This document shows, one piece after another, positions 36,024-44,672 of a DNA stretch of 64,000 nt (the first letter of the stretch is position 1; every line of letters starts with the position of its first letter). The stretch is from Terriglobia bacterium. Lineage in GTDB: Bacteria > Acidobacteriota > Terriglobia > Terriglobales > Acidobacteriaceae. The DNA is taken from positions 62,001-126,000 of the forward strand of contig JAIQGF010000011.1 in assembly GCA_020072845.1 (NCBI GenBank), read 5' to 3'. A program made the translations under genes and the position numbers. The notes under the pieces were generated by a model that was given only the letters and a program-made list of their open reading frames with translations, did no database searches and had not been told where the DNA came from.

Positions 36024-37097
36024 TCAGAAGACCTTGAAGTGAATGGTGAGGTACTTCTTGGGATTTTCGCGCACCGCCTTCAGCAGGTTGCGGGTCTCCA
36101 CCAGCATCTGGTCGGTGTTGTTGTAGACCTTGGGATCGGTGAGGAACAGTCCGGCGGTGCCCTTGTCGGAATCGATCTTGTCGGCGATCGAGGAGAGCTT
36201 GGTCATGGTGTTGTCGAGCTTGCGGGCGAACTCCGGATCGGCGGCAAACTTGCCGAGCGCGCCCTTGCCGGCGTTGATGTCGCTCATCAGCGTGTTGGCC
36301 TTGGCGATGGTCGCATTGGCGTTATCGAACAGCGACGGATCCTTCAGGAACTTGCCCACGCTGCCCTTGCCCTGGTTGATCTCGTCAATGATCTTGTCGA
36401 GGCTGTCCAGGGAAGCTTTCGCCTTGTTGTAAAGCTCGTCGCTGTTGATGAGCTTGCCGACGCTGCCCCTGCCTTCGCTGATCTGCGTCACCATCTGCTG
36501 CACTTCGGTCAGCGTGTTGTTGAGGCGATCATAGAGCTTCTCGTCGTAAATCAGCTTGCCGATGGAACCGTTGCCGCTCTCGATTTGGGTGAGGATGCGG
36601 TCCACGCGCCGGACCAGGATGTCCACGTTTTCTAGCGTGCCCTGGCTGGCGCGCACTACGTCCTGCAATTGCGGGCTGACCTTGGTGGGGAGCGTGTCGC
36701 CGTTCTGGGCGGGGGCGCCGGTGGCGGCGCGGCTGTCAACGTCCACAAAGGTTTCGCCGAGCACCCCGGCGGTGGAGAGGCTCGCGACCGAGTCCTTCTT
36801 CAGCGCGCCGTTGTACTTCGTGCTCAGCTTCAAGCTGGCCTCCACCGGTGTCAGGCCGTGACTGGGGACCACCGTGATGGCGGTGACGTTGCCCACGTCC
36901 ACGCCCTCCAGTCGCACGGGGGCGCCGACCCGCAGTCCGCCGGCGTTGTCGAAGTACGCCTTGACCACGATTTTCTTGGTGAACATCCCGCTCGGGCCGG
37001 TCATCAGGAAAACCAGAACCGCCAGCGTAATGCTGGCGAAGATCACGACCAGACCCACGCGCAATTGCGCCCATCTCACCTGTCGCTGGCTAGGCAA
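36024..37097 (-). CDS. MlaD/Mce-family lipid transport substrate-binding protein
   Basis: About 357 aa. One N-terminal membrane helix (LRVGLVVIFASITLAVLVFLM) precedes the Mce domain (VKAYFDNAGGLRVGAPVRLEGVDVGNVTAI...LGETFVDVDS). A long helical tail built of similar units follows (GNGSIGKLIYDEKLYDRLNN, GRGSVGKLINSDELYNKAKA, GKGSVGKFLKDPSLFDNANA, GKGALGKFAADPEFARKLDN). The role is phospholipid or hydrophobic substrate traffic across the periplasm. MlaE/MlaF genes are not adjacent. The start is uncertain: TTG 37097 (MPSQRQVRWAQL) is preferred, with GTG or an upstream TTG possible. Confidence 0.85.
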   Translation of the reverse strand: MPSQRQVRWAQLRVGLVVIFASITLAVLVFLMTGPSGMFTKKIVVKAYFDNAGGLRVGAPVRLEGVDVGNVTAITVVPSHGLTPVEASLKLSTKYNGALKKDSVASLSTAGVLGETFVDVDSRAATGAPAQNGDTLPTKVSPQLQDVVRASQGTLENVDILVRRVDRILTQIESGNGSIGKLIYDEKLYDRLNNTLTEVQQMVTQISEGRGSVGKLINSDELYNKAKASLDSLDKIIDEINQGKGSVGKFLKDPSLFDNANATIAKANTLMSDINAGKGALGKFAADPEFARKLDNTMTKLSSIADKIDSDKGTAGLFLTDPKVYNNTDQMLVETRNLLKAVRENPKKYLTIHFKVF

Positions 37098-37175
37098 GTC
37101 TCCCCCATGGCAGTCCCGATGTCGGGAAGCCCGCAATCATAGCAGAAGGGGGAGGAAAACGAATAGGCGACCTGC

Positions 37176-37181
37176 TAAAAT
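37176..37181 (+). promoter_or_regulatory. TAAAATCC -10-like box
   Basis: TAAAAT lies 28 bp before ATG 37210 and belongs to the TA(A/G)AATCC series seen elsewhere in the window. Confidence 0.35.
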
Positions 37182-37209
37182 CCTGCCGCACTCCTCAAGG
37201 AGGCCGAAC

Positions 37210-37437
37210 ATGGCTCTGAAACGATTTCTTGTGTTTGCCTTCGATCCCGCCGCGGCCGCCGGCGGCTGGCGCGATTTCAAGGGCGATGCCGAAACCAAGG
37301 AAGAGGCCGAACACATCGCGGAACAGCAGCACGGCCGAATCCAGATTGTCGATACCTCCTACCAGGAGAAGGTCGCGGGCGCCACCGCAAACCTGGTCTA
37401 CACGCTCTACCGCGAGTACGAATACCAGCAGCACTAG
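37210..37437 (+). CDS. Small acidic protein of unknown function
   Basis: 75 aa, soluble. It starts MALKRFLVFAFDPAAAAGGW and ends NLVYTLYREYEYQQH. A perfect AAGGAGG ribosome-binding site precedes the ATG, and a -10-like box lies upstream, so it is almost certainly expressed. No family recognised. Confidence 0.75.
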   Translation: MALKRFLVFAFDPAAAAGGWRDFKGDAETKEEAEHIAEQQHGRIQIVDTSYQEKVAGATANLVYTLYREYEYQQH

Positions 37438-37507
37438 TCAGTCGCGAGTCCCGTGTCCCGAGTCCCGAGTGTCAGTCTCGCGACTCGGGACTCGCGTCTC
37501 GGGACTA
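37437..37507. repeat. Inverted array of CGAGTCCCGAGTC units
   Basis: GTCCCGTGTCCCGAGTCCCG on the left and CGCGACTCGGGACTCGCGTC on the right fill the spacer between the small convergent gene and the hydantoinase. The array forms a strong GC-rich hairpin. Confidence 0.8.
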
Positions 37508-38896
37508 GGTCCCCGAGTACGCGGCGCGCTTGAGAAAATTCCCCGTGCCCGGCTTGCCGTGGAACTTCTCGCCCTCCACCACCACCCGCCCGCGTGACAT
37601 CACCAGGTCCGGCATGCCGGTGACGGTGATCCCTTCAAACATGCTGTAGTCCACCCGCATGTGGTGCGTCTTGGCGCTGATGGTGTGCTTGCGCTTGGCA
37701 TCGAAGAGCACCAGGTCGGCATCGCTCCCCACGGCGATCGCGCCCTTGCGCGGGTAGAGGCCGAATAGTTTCGCCGGCGTGGTGGAGACGAGTTCGACGA
37801 AGCGGTTGACGCTGAACCGTCCCGAGGCAACGCCGCCGGAGTACACCAGGCTCATGCGGTGCTCGATGCCGGGGCCGCCGTTGGGAATCTTGGTGAAATC
37901 GCTCTTGCCCATTTCCTTCTGCTCCTTGTAGCAGAACGGGCAGTGGTCCGTGGAGACCACTTGCAGTTGATCGTGCTTCAGCCCCTCCCAGAGTTTTTCC
38001 TGGTGCCATTTTTCGCGCAACGGCGGCGTGAACACGTACTTCGCGCCTTCGAAGCCCGGAGCGTCGAAATTGTCGAGCGAGAGATATAGATATTGTGGGC
38101 AGGTTTCGGCATACACCGGAAGGCCGCGGTCGCGCGCTTCGCGCACCTTCTCCAGCGCGTCGTTGCAACTGAGGTGGACGATGTACATCGGCGCGCCCGC
38201 CATTTCCGCCAGCGCGATCGCGCGGCTCACTGCTTCCGCTTCCGCCGTGGTCGGGCGAGTGAGCGCGTGGTATTTGGGCGCCGTTTTTCCTTCCGCCAGC
38301 GCCTGCTGCACGATCACGTCAATGGCGCTGCCGTTTTCCGCGTGCATGCAGACCATGCCGCCATTCTTCGCGGTGGCACGCAGGGCCTTGAAAATGCTGC
38401 CATCGTCGAGCATCAGCACGCCGGGGTAGGCCATGAAAAGCTTGAACGTCGGCACGCCCTCGCGCACCATCTGGCCCATTTCCTCAATCCGCGCGTCCGG
38501 CAGGTCGGTGATGATGCAATGGAAGCCGTAGTCACAGTGCGCCTTGCCGTCCGCCTTTTTCATCCAGGTATCGAAGGCGGTGCGCAGGCTCTGGCCCTTG
38601 CCCTGGATGGCGAAGTCAATCAGCGTGGTAGTGCCGCCATAGAGCGCGGCGCGCGTGCCGGTGGCGAAATCGTCCGAGCTGGTGGTGCCGCCGAACGGCA
38701 TGTCGAGATGCGTGTGGACATCAATGCCGCCGGGGAAGACGTACTTCCCTTTCGCGTCGATGGTTTTCTTGCCCTGCCCGCGCGGCAGCGACGCGGCGAT
38801 GGCGCTGATCTTGCCGTCGCTGATGCCGATGTCCGCTTTGTAGGTATCTACAGCGGTTGCAATAGTGCCGTTGGCAATGATGGTGTCGAATGCCAT
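37505..38896 (-). CDS. Dihydropyrimidinase / D-hydantoinase
   Basis: Cyclic amidohydrolase, 463 aa, hydrolysing dihydropyrimidines or hydantoins. The metal motif is GGIDVHTHLDMPFGG. Further ligands are in PTFKLFMAYPG (the family carbamylated-Lys region), VCMHAENG and YIVHLSCNDAL, and the catalytic Asp is in VSTDHCPFCYKEQK. AVGSDADLVLFDAKRKHTISAKTHH matches the C-terminal sandwich domain. The gene encoding an F420-type LLM oxidoreductase is nearby but on the other strand. Confidence 0.93.
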   Translation of the reverse strand: MAFDTIIANGTIATAVDTYKADIGISDGKISAIAASLPRGQGKKTIDAKGKYVFPGGIDVHTHLDMPFGGTTSSDDFATGTRAALYGGTTTLIDFAIQGKGQSLRTAFDTWMKKADGKAHCDYGFHCIITDLPDARIEEMGQMVREGVPTFKLFMAYPGVLMLDDGSIFKALRATAKNGGMVCMHAENGSAIDVIVQQALAEGKTAPKYHALTRPTTAEAEAVSRAIALAEMAGAPMYIVHLSCNDALEKVREARDRGLPVYAETCPQYLYLSLDNFDAPGFEGAKYVFTPPLREKWHQEKLWEGLKHDQLQVVSTDHCPFCYKEQKEMGKSDFTKIPNGGPGIEHRMSLVYSGGVASGRFSVNRFVELVSTTPAKLFGLYPRKGAIAVGSDADLVLFDAKRKHTISAKTHHMRVDYSMFEGITVTGMPDLVMSRGRVVVEGEKFHGKPGTGNFLKRAAYSGT

Positions 38897-39176
38897 GTGA
38901 GGCCTCCGTGGCCGAAGCTGGCTGGCTTAGCAGCGCGCCATTGTATGCTAGAATCCGTGTTTTTTTGTGCGTGCTGCGTTGTTAGCGCTGCAGTCGGCTT
39001 AAGGACGCTGCTGCTTACGAATCGGTAGTGGCAGCCGTGGCCGTTATAACGGTCTGTCAGTCTTTCAGGTTGCATTTGCACTCAACGGCTGAAAGACCGG
39101 CTGACTGAACGACCGTCGATTTGACGTGGGCTGTTCTGTCGCGCTATCGTAGCCATATCGGCTACGGAGGTGCGCC
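38897..39176. other. Divergent spacer with TAGAATCCG motif and CTGAAAGACCG inverted repeat
   Basis: TAGAATCCG lies at 38949-38957 in the same context (GGCTTAGC...GCGC...ATTGTA) as the one before the LLM gene. At 39054-39117 GGTCTGTCAGTCTTTCAGG is followed by its complement GGCTGAAAGACCGGCTGACT. No gene is seen. Confidence 0.55.
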
Positions 39177-39464
39177 ATGAAATTTCTGAGTACGCGCGAG
39201 CTGCGGAACCGCCCAGGCCATGTCCGCAAATTAGTGCAAAAAGAGGACCTGGTACTTACCGCGAACGGCAAGCCGGTGGCGTTGATGGTCGGCATCAACG
39301 AAGACGATTTTGAGGAAACGACCTTGGCAATCCGGCAGGCGCGAGCCCTGCGAGCCGTCTCGCGGATGCGGAAGCACGCCGCTACGCTCCCGCCGGAAGT
39401 CAAGTCGCCATCCGCCATTGAGGCCGAGATTCGAGCCGTTCGCGCCAAGCGAAAAACCAAATGA
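39177..39464 (+). CDS. Phd/AbrB-like antitoxin
   Basis: 95 aa. MKFLSTRELRNRPGHVRKLVQ followed by DLVLTANGKPVALMVGI is a Phd/YefM-like DNA-binding fold. The basic helical tail presumably neutralises the PIN toxin encoded next, whose ATG overlaps by 4 bp. Confidence 0.85.
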   Translation: MKFLSTRELRNRPGHVRKLVQKEDLVLTANGKPVALMVGINEDDFEETTLAIRQARALRAVSRMRKHAATLPPEVKSPSAIEAEIRAVRAKRKTK

Positions 39465-39865
39465 GGGTAGTGGTTGACACCAACGTGCTGGTGTCCGCTT
39501 TCATGAACCCGGACGGCGCCCCGAGGCGGATTGTAGATCTCCTGCTTGCGCGCACGTTCGTGGTCCTCATCGATAATCGCATCTTGGAAGAGTACCGAGA
39601 GGTCCTGGTACGGTCCCGTTTTGCATTCGATCCTGGCGATGTTTGGCTTCTGCTCGATTTTGTGGAGCACGCTGGAGAGTACGTCGCTGCAGAAGCTCTG
39701 AACTTGGTCCTCCCTGATTCCACCGATCTTCCGTTTCTCGAGGTGGCCGTGAGTGGCCGCGCCGATGCGCTGATTACCGGCAACGCGAGGCACTTCAAGC
39801 CCAGACGAGGCCGCCACTCCGTGAACATCTCCTCGCCCGCGGACTTCCTCCGCCGCCTCACCTAA
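39461..39865 (+). CDS. PIN-family toxin (COG1569 type)
   Basis: 134 aa. RVVVDTNVLVSAFMNPDGAP has the first Asp, ILEEYREVL the Glu, and DSTDLPFLEVAVSGRADALITGNARHF the other acidic residues. It belongs to the putative PIN toxin family distinct from the VapC at 35373. Translation is coupled to the antitoxin. Confidence 0.9.
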   Translation: MRVVVDTNVLVSAFMNPDGAPRRIVDLLLARTFVVLIDNRILEEYREVLVRSRFAFDPGDVWLLLDFVEHAGEYVAAEALNLVLPDSTDLPFLEVAVSGRADALITGNARHFKPRRGRHSVNISSPADFLRRLT

Positions 39866-39893
39866 CGTTCTGGCTTAGCGGCGCGCATTGTAA

Positions 39894-39902
39894 TAGAATC
39901 CG
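39894..39902 (+). promoter_or_regulatory. TAGAATCCG -10-like box of the LLM oxidoreductase
   Basis: TAGAAT at 39894-39899, 33 bp before ATG 39932, with GGGGAGGG as ribosome-binding site. Confidence 0.45.
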
Positions 39903-39931
39903 CGCCTCTTGGGGGTTCTGGGGAGGGTCCG

Positions 39932-40942
39932 ATGAAATTCGGCATCACGTTCAAGCCCGACATGACCGTGGACCGCATCCTGAGCCTGACGCGCCAGGCG
40001 GAGGCGGCGGGCTTCGAGTACGGCTGGATCTTCGACTCGCACGTGCTGTGGATGGATTGCTACCCGCTGATGACGCTCATGGCCGCGAATACCCGCAAGA
40101 TGAAGATCGGGCCATGCGTCACCAACCCGGCGGTGCGCGACATCACCGTGACCGCCAGCCTGTTCGCGACCCTCGACCTGATCTCCGGCCGGCGCATGCA
40201 GCTCGGCATCGGCCGTGGCGACAGCTCGCGGCGCGTGCTGGGGAAGAAACCGGTGTCGCCGAAAGAGCTGGGACGGGCCATCGAGCAGTTCCGCGATCTG
40301 ACCTCAGGCAAGGAGATTGATTACGATGGCCAGCCCACGCGCATGTCGTGGTCGCCGGGCGCGCCGCCGGTGTGGATCGCCGGCTACGGGCCCAAGGTGC
40401 TGAACCTGGCGGGACGCATGGCGGATGGAATCATCCTGCAATTCGCCGATCCCGACCTGATCGAATGGTGCGTGGGGTTCGCGCGCCAGGGCGCGAAGGA
40501 GGCGGGACGCGACCCGAATACGATCGAAATCATGGCGGCGGCGCCGGTGTGGGTCTCCGACGACCTCAACACCGCGCGCGAGCACGTGCGCTGGTTCCCG
40601 GCGCTGGTGTCGAACCACGTGATGGATTTGCTGGCGAAGTATCCCCAGGACCAGTTGCCGCCGGCGCTGACCTCCTACGTGCAGAACCGCGGGGGATACG
40701 ACTACCTGCACCATTGCGAGGTAGGCAGCGACAACGCGGAGTTCGTGAGCGACGACGTCGTGGACCGCTTCTGCATCGTGGGCCCGGTGGAGGCGCATCG
40801 CGAAAAGCTGCGGCGGCTGGCTTCCCTCGGCGTCACCCAGTTCAACATCTATCTCATGTGCGGCGAGGAAGAGAAGACGCTGGAGATCTACCAGCGCGAC
40901 ATCCTGCCGCATTTTGTCGGCGCGAAGCGGGAGGCGTCGTAA
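39932..40942 (+). CDS. LLM-class F420-dependent-type oxidoreductase
   Basis: Luciferase-like monooxygenase fold, 336 aa, resembling the TIGR03842 group. MKFGITFKPDMTVDRILSLTRQAEAAGFEYGWIFDSHVLW, split over two strands, starts the TIM barrel. Further family stretches are GPCVTNPAVRDITVTASLFATLDLISGRRMQLGIGRGDSSRR and PPVWIAGYGPKVLNLAGRMADGII. The F420 preference is from family knowledge; F420 synthesis genes are not in the window. Confidence 0.87.
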   Translation: MKFGITFKPDMTVDRILSLTRQAEAAGFEYGWIFDSHVLWMDCYPLMTLMAANTRKMKIGPCVTNPAVRDITVTASLFATLDLISGRRMQLGIGRGDSSRRVLGKKPVSPKELGRAIEQFRDLTSGKEIDYDGQPTRMSWSPGAPPVWIAGYGPKVLNLAGRMADGIILQFADPDLIEWCVGFARQGAKEAGRDPNTIEIMAAAPVWVSDDLNTAREHVRWFPALVSNHVMDLLAKYPQDQLPPALTSYVQNRGGYDYLHHCEVGSDNAEFVSDDVVDRFCIVGPVEAHREKLRRLASLGVTQFNIYLMCGEEEKTLEIYQRDILPHFVGAKREAS

Positions 40943-40947
40943 GCTGC

Positions 40948-41637
40948 TCAGTGTGCCGATGTTTCCAGATATCTCGCGTTCGAATCATCAGCGATTTGAA
41001 AATCGGCAGGAACGGGCGCTGCCGCAAGCGCGGCACGCAAGCATCTTGAGATGTATGCAAAAGCAGATAATACAATTACAAGTCCAACACTCACTTCGAC
41101 AAATCCGGCAACCAAGAACCCGGCTAGAACCAATGCCCCGACCAACACTCCAGACATCCTGTGCGTTTGCGTTCGCCAATTCACGAATTTAGCCATTTCG
41201 ACCGGCCACTTGAAATTCCAGTAAATATTGAAGAACGGTATGAAATGAAAACGGACAGCGCGTTTCGGTGAGATGGGATGAGACCACCCCTTGACGTCAT
41301 TAACGATCGAGTGAAAGGTAGAGATCGAGCTTAGAACGTACGCGGTCGCCATCACGTCGGCGATGACCGCCAGCGCCAAAGCGTAGCCGCCGGCTGATCG
41401 CTCTTGCGGTGTACCGTTAGCCAGTCCTTTCTGGACACCTGCCACAATCTCCAACACAAAAATCGAAATGGCAATTACAAAGCCACCGCGCAGCTTAGGT
41501 AACTGCGCACATAGCCGGTCCGATTCGGATTCGCCCTGGCCCGTCATGTTGCGCCACACGCTATAACCGAGATTCAACTCCGTCAAGGAAAGATCGCACG
41601 TAGTATTGTTCGTGCGTCCCTGCGGTGTCTGTGTCAT
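40948..41637 (-). CDS. DUF4328-like integral membrane protein
   Basis: About 229 aa from ATG 41637. Five hydrophobic segments are visible: GGFVIAISIFVLEIVAGV, ALALAVIADVMATAYVLSSI, FHFIPFFNIYWNFKWP, SGVLVGALVLAGFLVAGF and VGLVIVLSAFAYIS. The motif PFFNIYWNFKWPVEMAKFVNWR is typical of DUF4328. Function unknown. The start codon sits at the inner edge of the arm of hairpin element copy 3. Confidence 0.65.
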   Translation of the reverse strand: MTQTPQGRTNNTTCDLSLTELNLGYSVWRNMTGQGESESDRLCAQLPKLRGGFVIAISIFVLEIVAGVQKGLANGTPQERSAGGYALALAVIADVMATAYVLSSISTFHSIVNDVKGWSHPISPKRAVRFHFIPFFNIYWNFKWPVEMAKFVNWRTQTHRMSGVLVGALVLAGFLVAGFVEVSVGLVIVLSAFAYISRCLRAALAAAPVPADFQIADDSNARYLETSAH

Positions 41638-41780
41638 AGCTCGATTTCGCGCGTTGCAGTGGTCCAAAAGCGAACCGAAACCAGCCGCGGAGCGGCGAAA
41701 TTCGTTAGCCCAGCGCGGCAGCGCTGGGTAAAGTGGACCAAAAAGCGTGAGCGCCAGCGGCTGACACAGACACCTGCGGG
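41620..41780. repeat. Dispersed hairpin element, copy 3
   Basis: The core AATTCGTTAGCCCAGCGCGG with its CCCAGCGC/GCGCTGGG hairpin is conserved. The outer arms here are GGTGTCTGTGTCA and TGACACAGACACC, unlike the GTGTGAGAAC arms of copy 2. Inner segments GGTCCA and TGGACC also pair. The left arm contains the start of the membrane protein gene. Confidence 0.75.
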
Positions 41781-41787
41781 ACTGGAT

Positions 41788-43338
41788 TCAATCCATCGGC
41801 GCGCCGCCCGCCACGTGCCGCGGTTTCTTCATCAGCAGGATCAGCGGGATCACGCACAAGAACATAATTCCCAACAATCGAAAAGCGCCGACAAACGACA
41901 CCATCGCCGCCTGCTGCTGCACCATGCCGAAGATGGCAGCGTAGGCCTGGCGGGTGGCGGTGTAGGCGTCCATGCCGCGGGCCATGAAGCCGGCGCGGGC
42001 GGCCGCGATCATCTGCTGCGCCGCGGGGCTAAACGGGGTGACGTTGGCGCCCAGGATATTGGTGTTGCTCTGCGTGCGCCGGGCGACGATGGTGGTCACC
42101 ACGGCAATGCCGACGCTGCCCCCGATGTTGCGCATCAGGTTGAACACGCTGGTGGCGTTCCCCATGCGTTCTTTCGGAATCGGATCGTGCGTAATCGTCG
42201 TCAGCGGCACGAACAGGAACCCCATGGCGACGCCCTGGATGAATTGCGGCCAGAACACGTCCCAGTAGCCGGCGCTCAGGTTGATGTTGCCCAGGTCCCA
42301 CATCGAGTAAGCCGCCACCAGGAACCCCAGAAACAGCAATTTCCGCGGCTCCACCTTCGACATCAGCACGCCGATAAACGGCATGGCAATGAACGCGCCC
42401 AGGCCGCGCGGCAGCATCGCCCATCCGGCTTGCAGCGAGGGATATCCCAGCAGCGTTTGCAGAAAAATCGGGATCAGCACAATGCTCCCGTAGAGCACGA
42501 ACCCGAGCACGGTCATGAGAAAGACACCGGTGGCGTAGGTGCGGACCTTGAAGACGCGCAGGTCCACAATCGGGTGGCCGGCGCGCAGCTCGCGAATGAC
42601 GAACAACACCAGGCCGACGGCGGTCATGACGATCAGCACGCGGATGAAACCGGAGGAGAACCAGTCCTCTTCCTGGCCCTTATCGAGCAAGACCTGCAAG
42701 GCGCCGATGCCGAGCGCCAGGTAGCCAATGCCCCACCAGTCCACGCGCGTCTTGCGGCCGATGTAGTGGGGATCGAAGATGAAGAGCTTGGACATGACCA
42801 TGGCCGCGATGCCGACGGGCAGATTGAGATAAAAAATCCAGCGCCAACTGTAGTTGTCGGTGATCCAGCCGCCAATCACCGGGCCGAGCATGGGCGCCAC
42901 CACGATGCCAAGTCCCCAGAAGGCCATCGCTTTGCCGCGATCTTCCGGCGGAAACGCTTCCAGCATGATGGCCTGCGACAGAGGTTGCAGTCCGCCGCCG
43001 GTCGCGCCCTGCACAATGCGGAAGACGATCAGGAACGGCAGGCTGGGCGACAAGCCGCACAGAACCGAAGAGACCGTGAACCCGACGATCGAGGTCATCA
43101 GGATGCGCTTGCGCCCGAACTGGTTGGAGAGCCACCCGGTCATCGGCAGCACGATCGCGTTGGCCACCAGGTAGGAGGTCAGGACCCATGTGGCCTCGTC
43201 CACGGTGGCGCCGACGTTGCCCGCTATGTGCGGCAGCGACACATTCACCACCGTGGTGTCCAGCACCTCCATGAAGGTGCCCAGCATCACCGAGATGGCG
43301 ATGATCCACGGATTGACGGCTGTCTCGCGCTGGGGCAT
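41788..43338 (-). CDS. DHA2 (EmrB/QacA) family drug:H+ antiporter
   Basis: 14-helix MFS exporter, 516 aa from ATG 43338. PWIIAISVMLGTFMEVLDTTVVNVSLPHIAG is helix 1 with the family motif D1 (LDTTVVNVALP). GWLSNQFGRKRIL is motif A, and GLGIVVAPMLGPVIGGWI is the antiporter motif C. Last gene of the TolC-HlyD-MFS operon; drives multidrug export with the HlyD and TolC proteins. Confidence 0.95.
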   Translation of the reverse strand: MPQRETAVNPWIIAISVMLGTFMEVLDTTVVNVSLPHIAGNVGATVDEATWVLTSYLVANAIVLPMTGWLSNQFGRKRILMTSIVGFTVSSVLCGLSPSLPFLIVFRIVQGATGGGLQPLSQAIMLEAFPPEDRGKAMAFWGLGIVVAPMLGPVIGGWITDNYSWRWIFYLNLPVGIAAMVMSKLFIFDPHYIGRKTRVDWWGIGYLALGIGALQVLLDKGQEEDWFSSGFIRVLIVMTAVGLVLFVIRELRAGHPIVDLRVFKVRTYATGVFLMTVLGFVLYGSIVLIPIFLQTLLGYPSLQAGWAMLPRGLGAFIAMPFIGVLMSKVEPRKLLFLGFLVAAYSMWDLGNINLSAGYWDVFWPQFIQGVAMGFLFVPLTTITHDPIPKERMGNATSVFNLMRNIGGSVGIAVVTTIVARRTQSNTNILGANVTPFSPAAQQMIAAARAGFMARGMDAYTATRQAYAAIFGMVQQQAAMVSFVGAFRLLGIMFLCVIPLILLMKKPRHVAGGAPMD

Positions 43339-43359
43339 GGAAGACTCTTGCAAGGGAAC

Positions 43360-43436
43360 AAAAAACACAGAGACGCAGAGACACAGAGGTCACAGATCAA
43401 AGAGCCTCTGTGGGCTCTGTGTTCGTCATTTTTTAT
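43360..43436. repeat. Inverted array of ACACAGAGACGCAGAGACAC units
   Basis: AACACAGAGACGCAGAGACA on the left and AGCCTCTGTGGGCTCTGTGT on the right lie between the HlyD and MFS genes. They can form an intercistronic hairpin like the one at 23229. Confidence 0.75.
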
Positions 43437-44672
43437 TCATTTCACCATCACCGTGGTCACCACCGACATGCCGGGGCGCAGCCCGCCCAACTCCTGGCCG
43501 GGCTCGAAAACAATTTTCACCGGCACGCGCTGCACCACTTTGACGTAGTTGCCGGTGGCGTTTTCCGGCGGCAACAGGCTGAAGCGCGCGCCGGTGCCGC
43601 CGCCGATCGAATCCACGTGGCCCTTGAAGTCGCGGTTGTAAGCGTCCACATGAATGGTGGCGCGCTGGCCGACTTTCATCTTCTCCAGTTGCGTCTCCTT
43701 GTAATTGGCGGTGACCCAGATGTCGTCCAGCTTGACGATGGACATGAGCGGCTGCCCGGCCTGCACCACCTGGCCCAACTCCACGTTGCGCTTGCTGACG
43801 ATGCCGTTCCCCGGCGCGGAAATCGTGGTGTAGTCCAGATTGAGCTGCGCCTGCTCGACGGCGGCTTGGTACTTCTGGGCGTTGGCCCCGGCAGCGCCCG
43901 CCCGGGCCTCCGTCATCGCCACCTGCTGCGGCGCCGTTTCTGCCCCGCGGACCTGCGCCTCGACTTGCGCAACGTGGTTCTGGGCGCTGGCCTCGGCGGC
44001 GCGCGCCGCGTCCAGCGTAGCGCGCGCGGCCTGCTCGCTCGCAACCGCGGTGTCGTACTGCTGGCGTGACACCTCATCCTTCGCCACCAGTTGACGGAAT
44101 CGCTCCAGGTCCTGTGCCGCCTTGGTGTCATTGGCTTCCGCCTCGCGCCGGCGCGCCTCCGCCACAATCACTCCCTTGTGCGCCGCCCCCAGGTCGGCGC
44201 GTGCCATGTCGAGAGTGCTGCTGGTGCTGGTATGCACGATCGGCACCGCAGTTTGCGCGGCGCGATGTCCGGCAAGTGCGTCCGCAAGATCGGCCCGCGC
44301 CTTCGCCAGTGCCACCTGGTAGTCCTTGGGATCGAGTTGCACCAGCACCTGCCCGGTTTTCACATACTGGTTGTCATCCACGTGGACCGCGATCACCGTG
44401 CCGCCCACGCGCGCGCTGATTTGCGCAATGTGCGCGTCCACCTGGGCGTCGTCGGTGCCTTCGCGCGCCGCGTAATATCGCCAGATCAGGATTCCGCCAA
44501 CCACGATGGCTGCCAGGACCAGCAACAGCATCAGCGGGGCCCCGGGATGCTGCTGGGAATACGATCGCGCTCGCCGCCGCGCCGCCGGCTCTTCGGTCTC
44601 CTCCGGAAACGGCTCGCGGGCTTCTTCCACGATCGCCGGATCCCTTCTCGACTCCTCGTTCGAGTCCGCCAC
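43437..44672 (-). CDS. HlyD/EmrA-type membrane fusion protein
   Basis: 411 aa from GTG 44672 (MADSNEESRRD). It has a basic cytoplasmic start, one helix (MLLLVLAAIVVGGILIW), a lipoyl half-motif (ISARVGGTVIAVHVDDNQYVKTGQVLVQLD), a long alpha-hairpin of Ala/Glu/Arg, the second lipoyl half (ISAPGNGIVSKRNVELGQVVQAGQPLM) and a beta-barrel (GQRATIHVDAYNRDFKGHVDSIGGGTGARFSLLPPENATGN). The start overlaps the TolC stop by one base. Confidence 0.94.
   Translation of the reverse strand: MADSNEESRRDPAIVEEAREPFPEETEEPAARRRARSYSQQHPGAPLMLLLVLAAIVVGGILIWRYYAAREGTDDAQVDAHIAQISARVGGTVIAVHVDDNQYVKTGQVLVQLDPKDYQVALAKARADLADALAGHRAAQTAVPIVHTSTSSTLDMARADLGAAHKGVIVAEARRREAEANDTKAAQDLERFRQLVAKDEVSRQQYDTAVASEQAARATLDAARAAEASAQNHVAQVEAQVRGAETAPQQVAMTEARAGAAGANAQKYQAAVEQAQLNLDYTTISAPGNGIVSKRNVELGQVVQAGQPLMSIVKLDDIWVTANYKETQLEKMKVGQRATIHVDAYNRDFKGHVDSIGGGTGARFSLLPPENATGNYVKVVQRVPVKIVFEPGQELGGLRPGMSVVTTVMVK

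Noticed and set aside
35373-39865. Two toxin-antitoxin pairs as the borders of a genomic island
   Set aside because: The genes between them (MlaD, small protein, hydantoinase) have the same composition as the chromosome, and no integrase or tRNA boundary is present.
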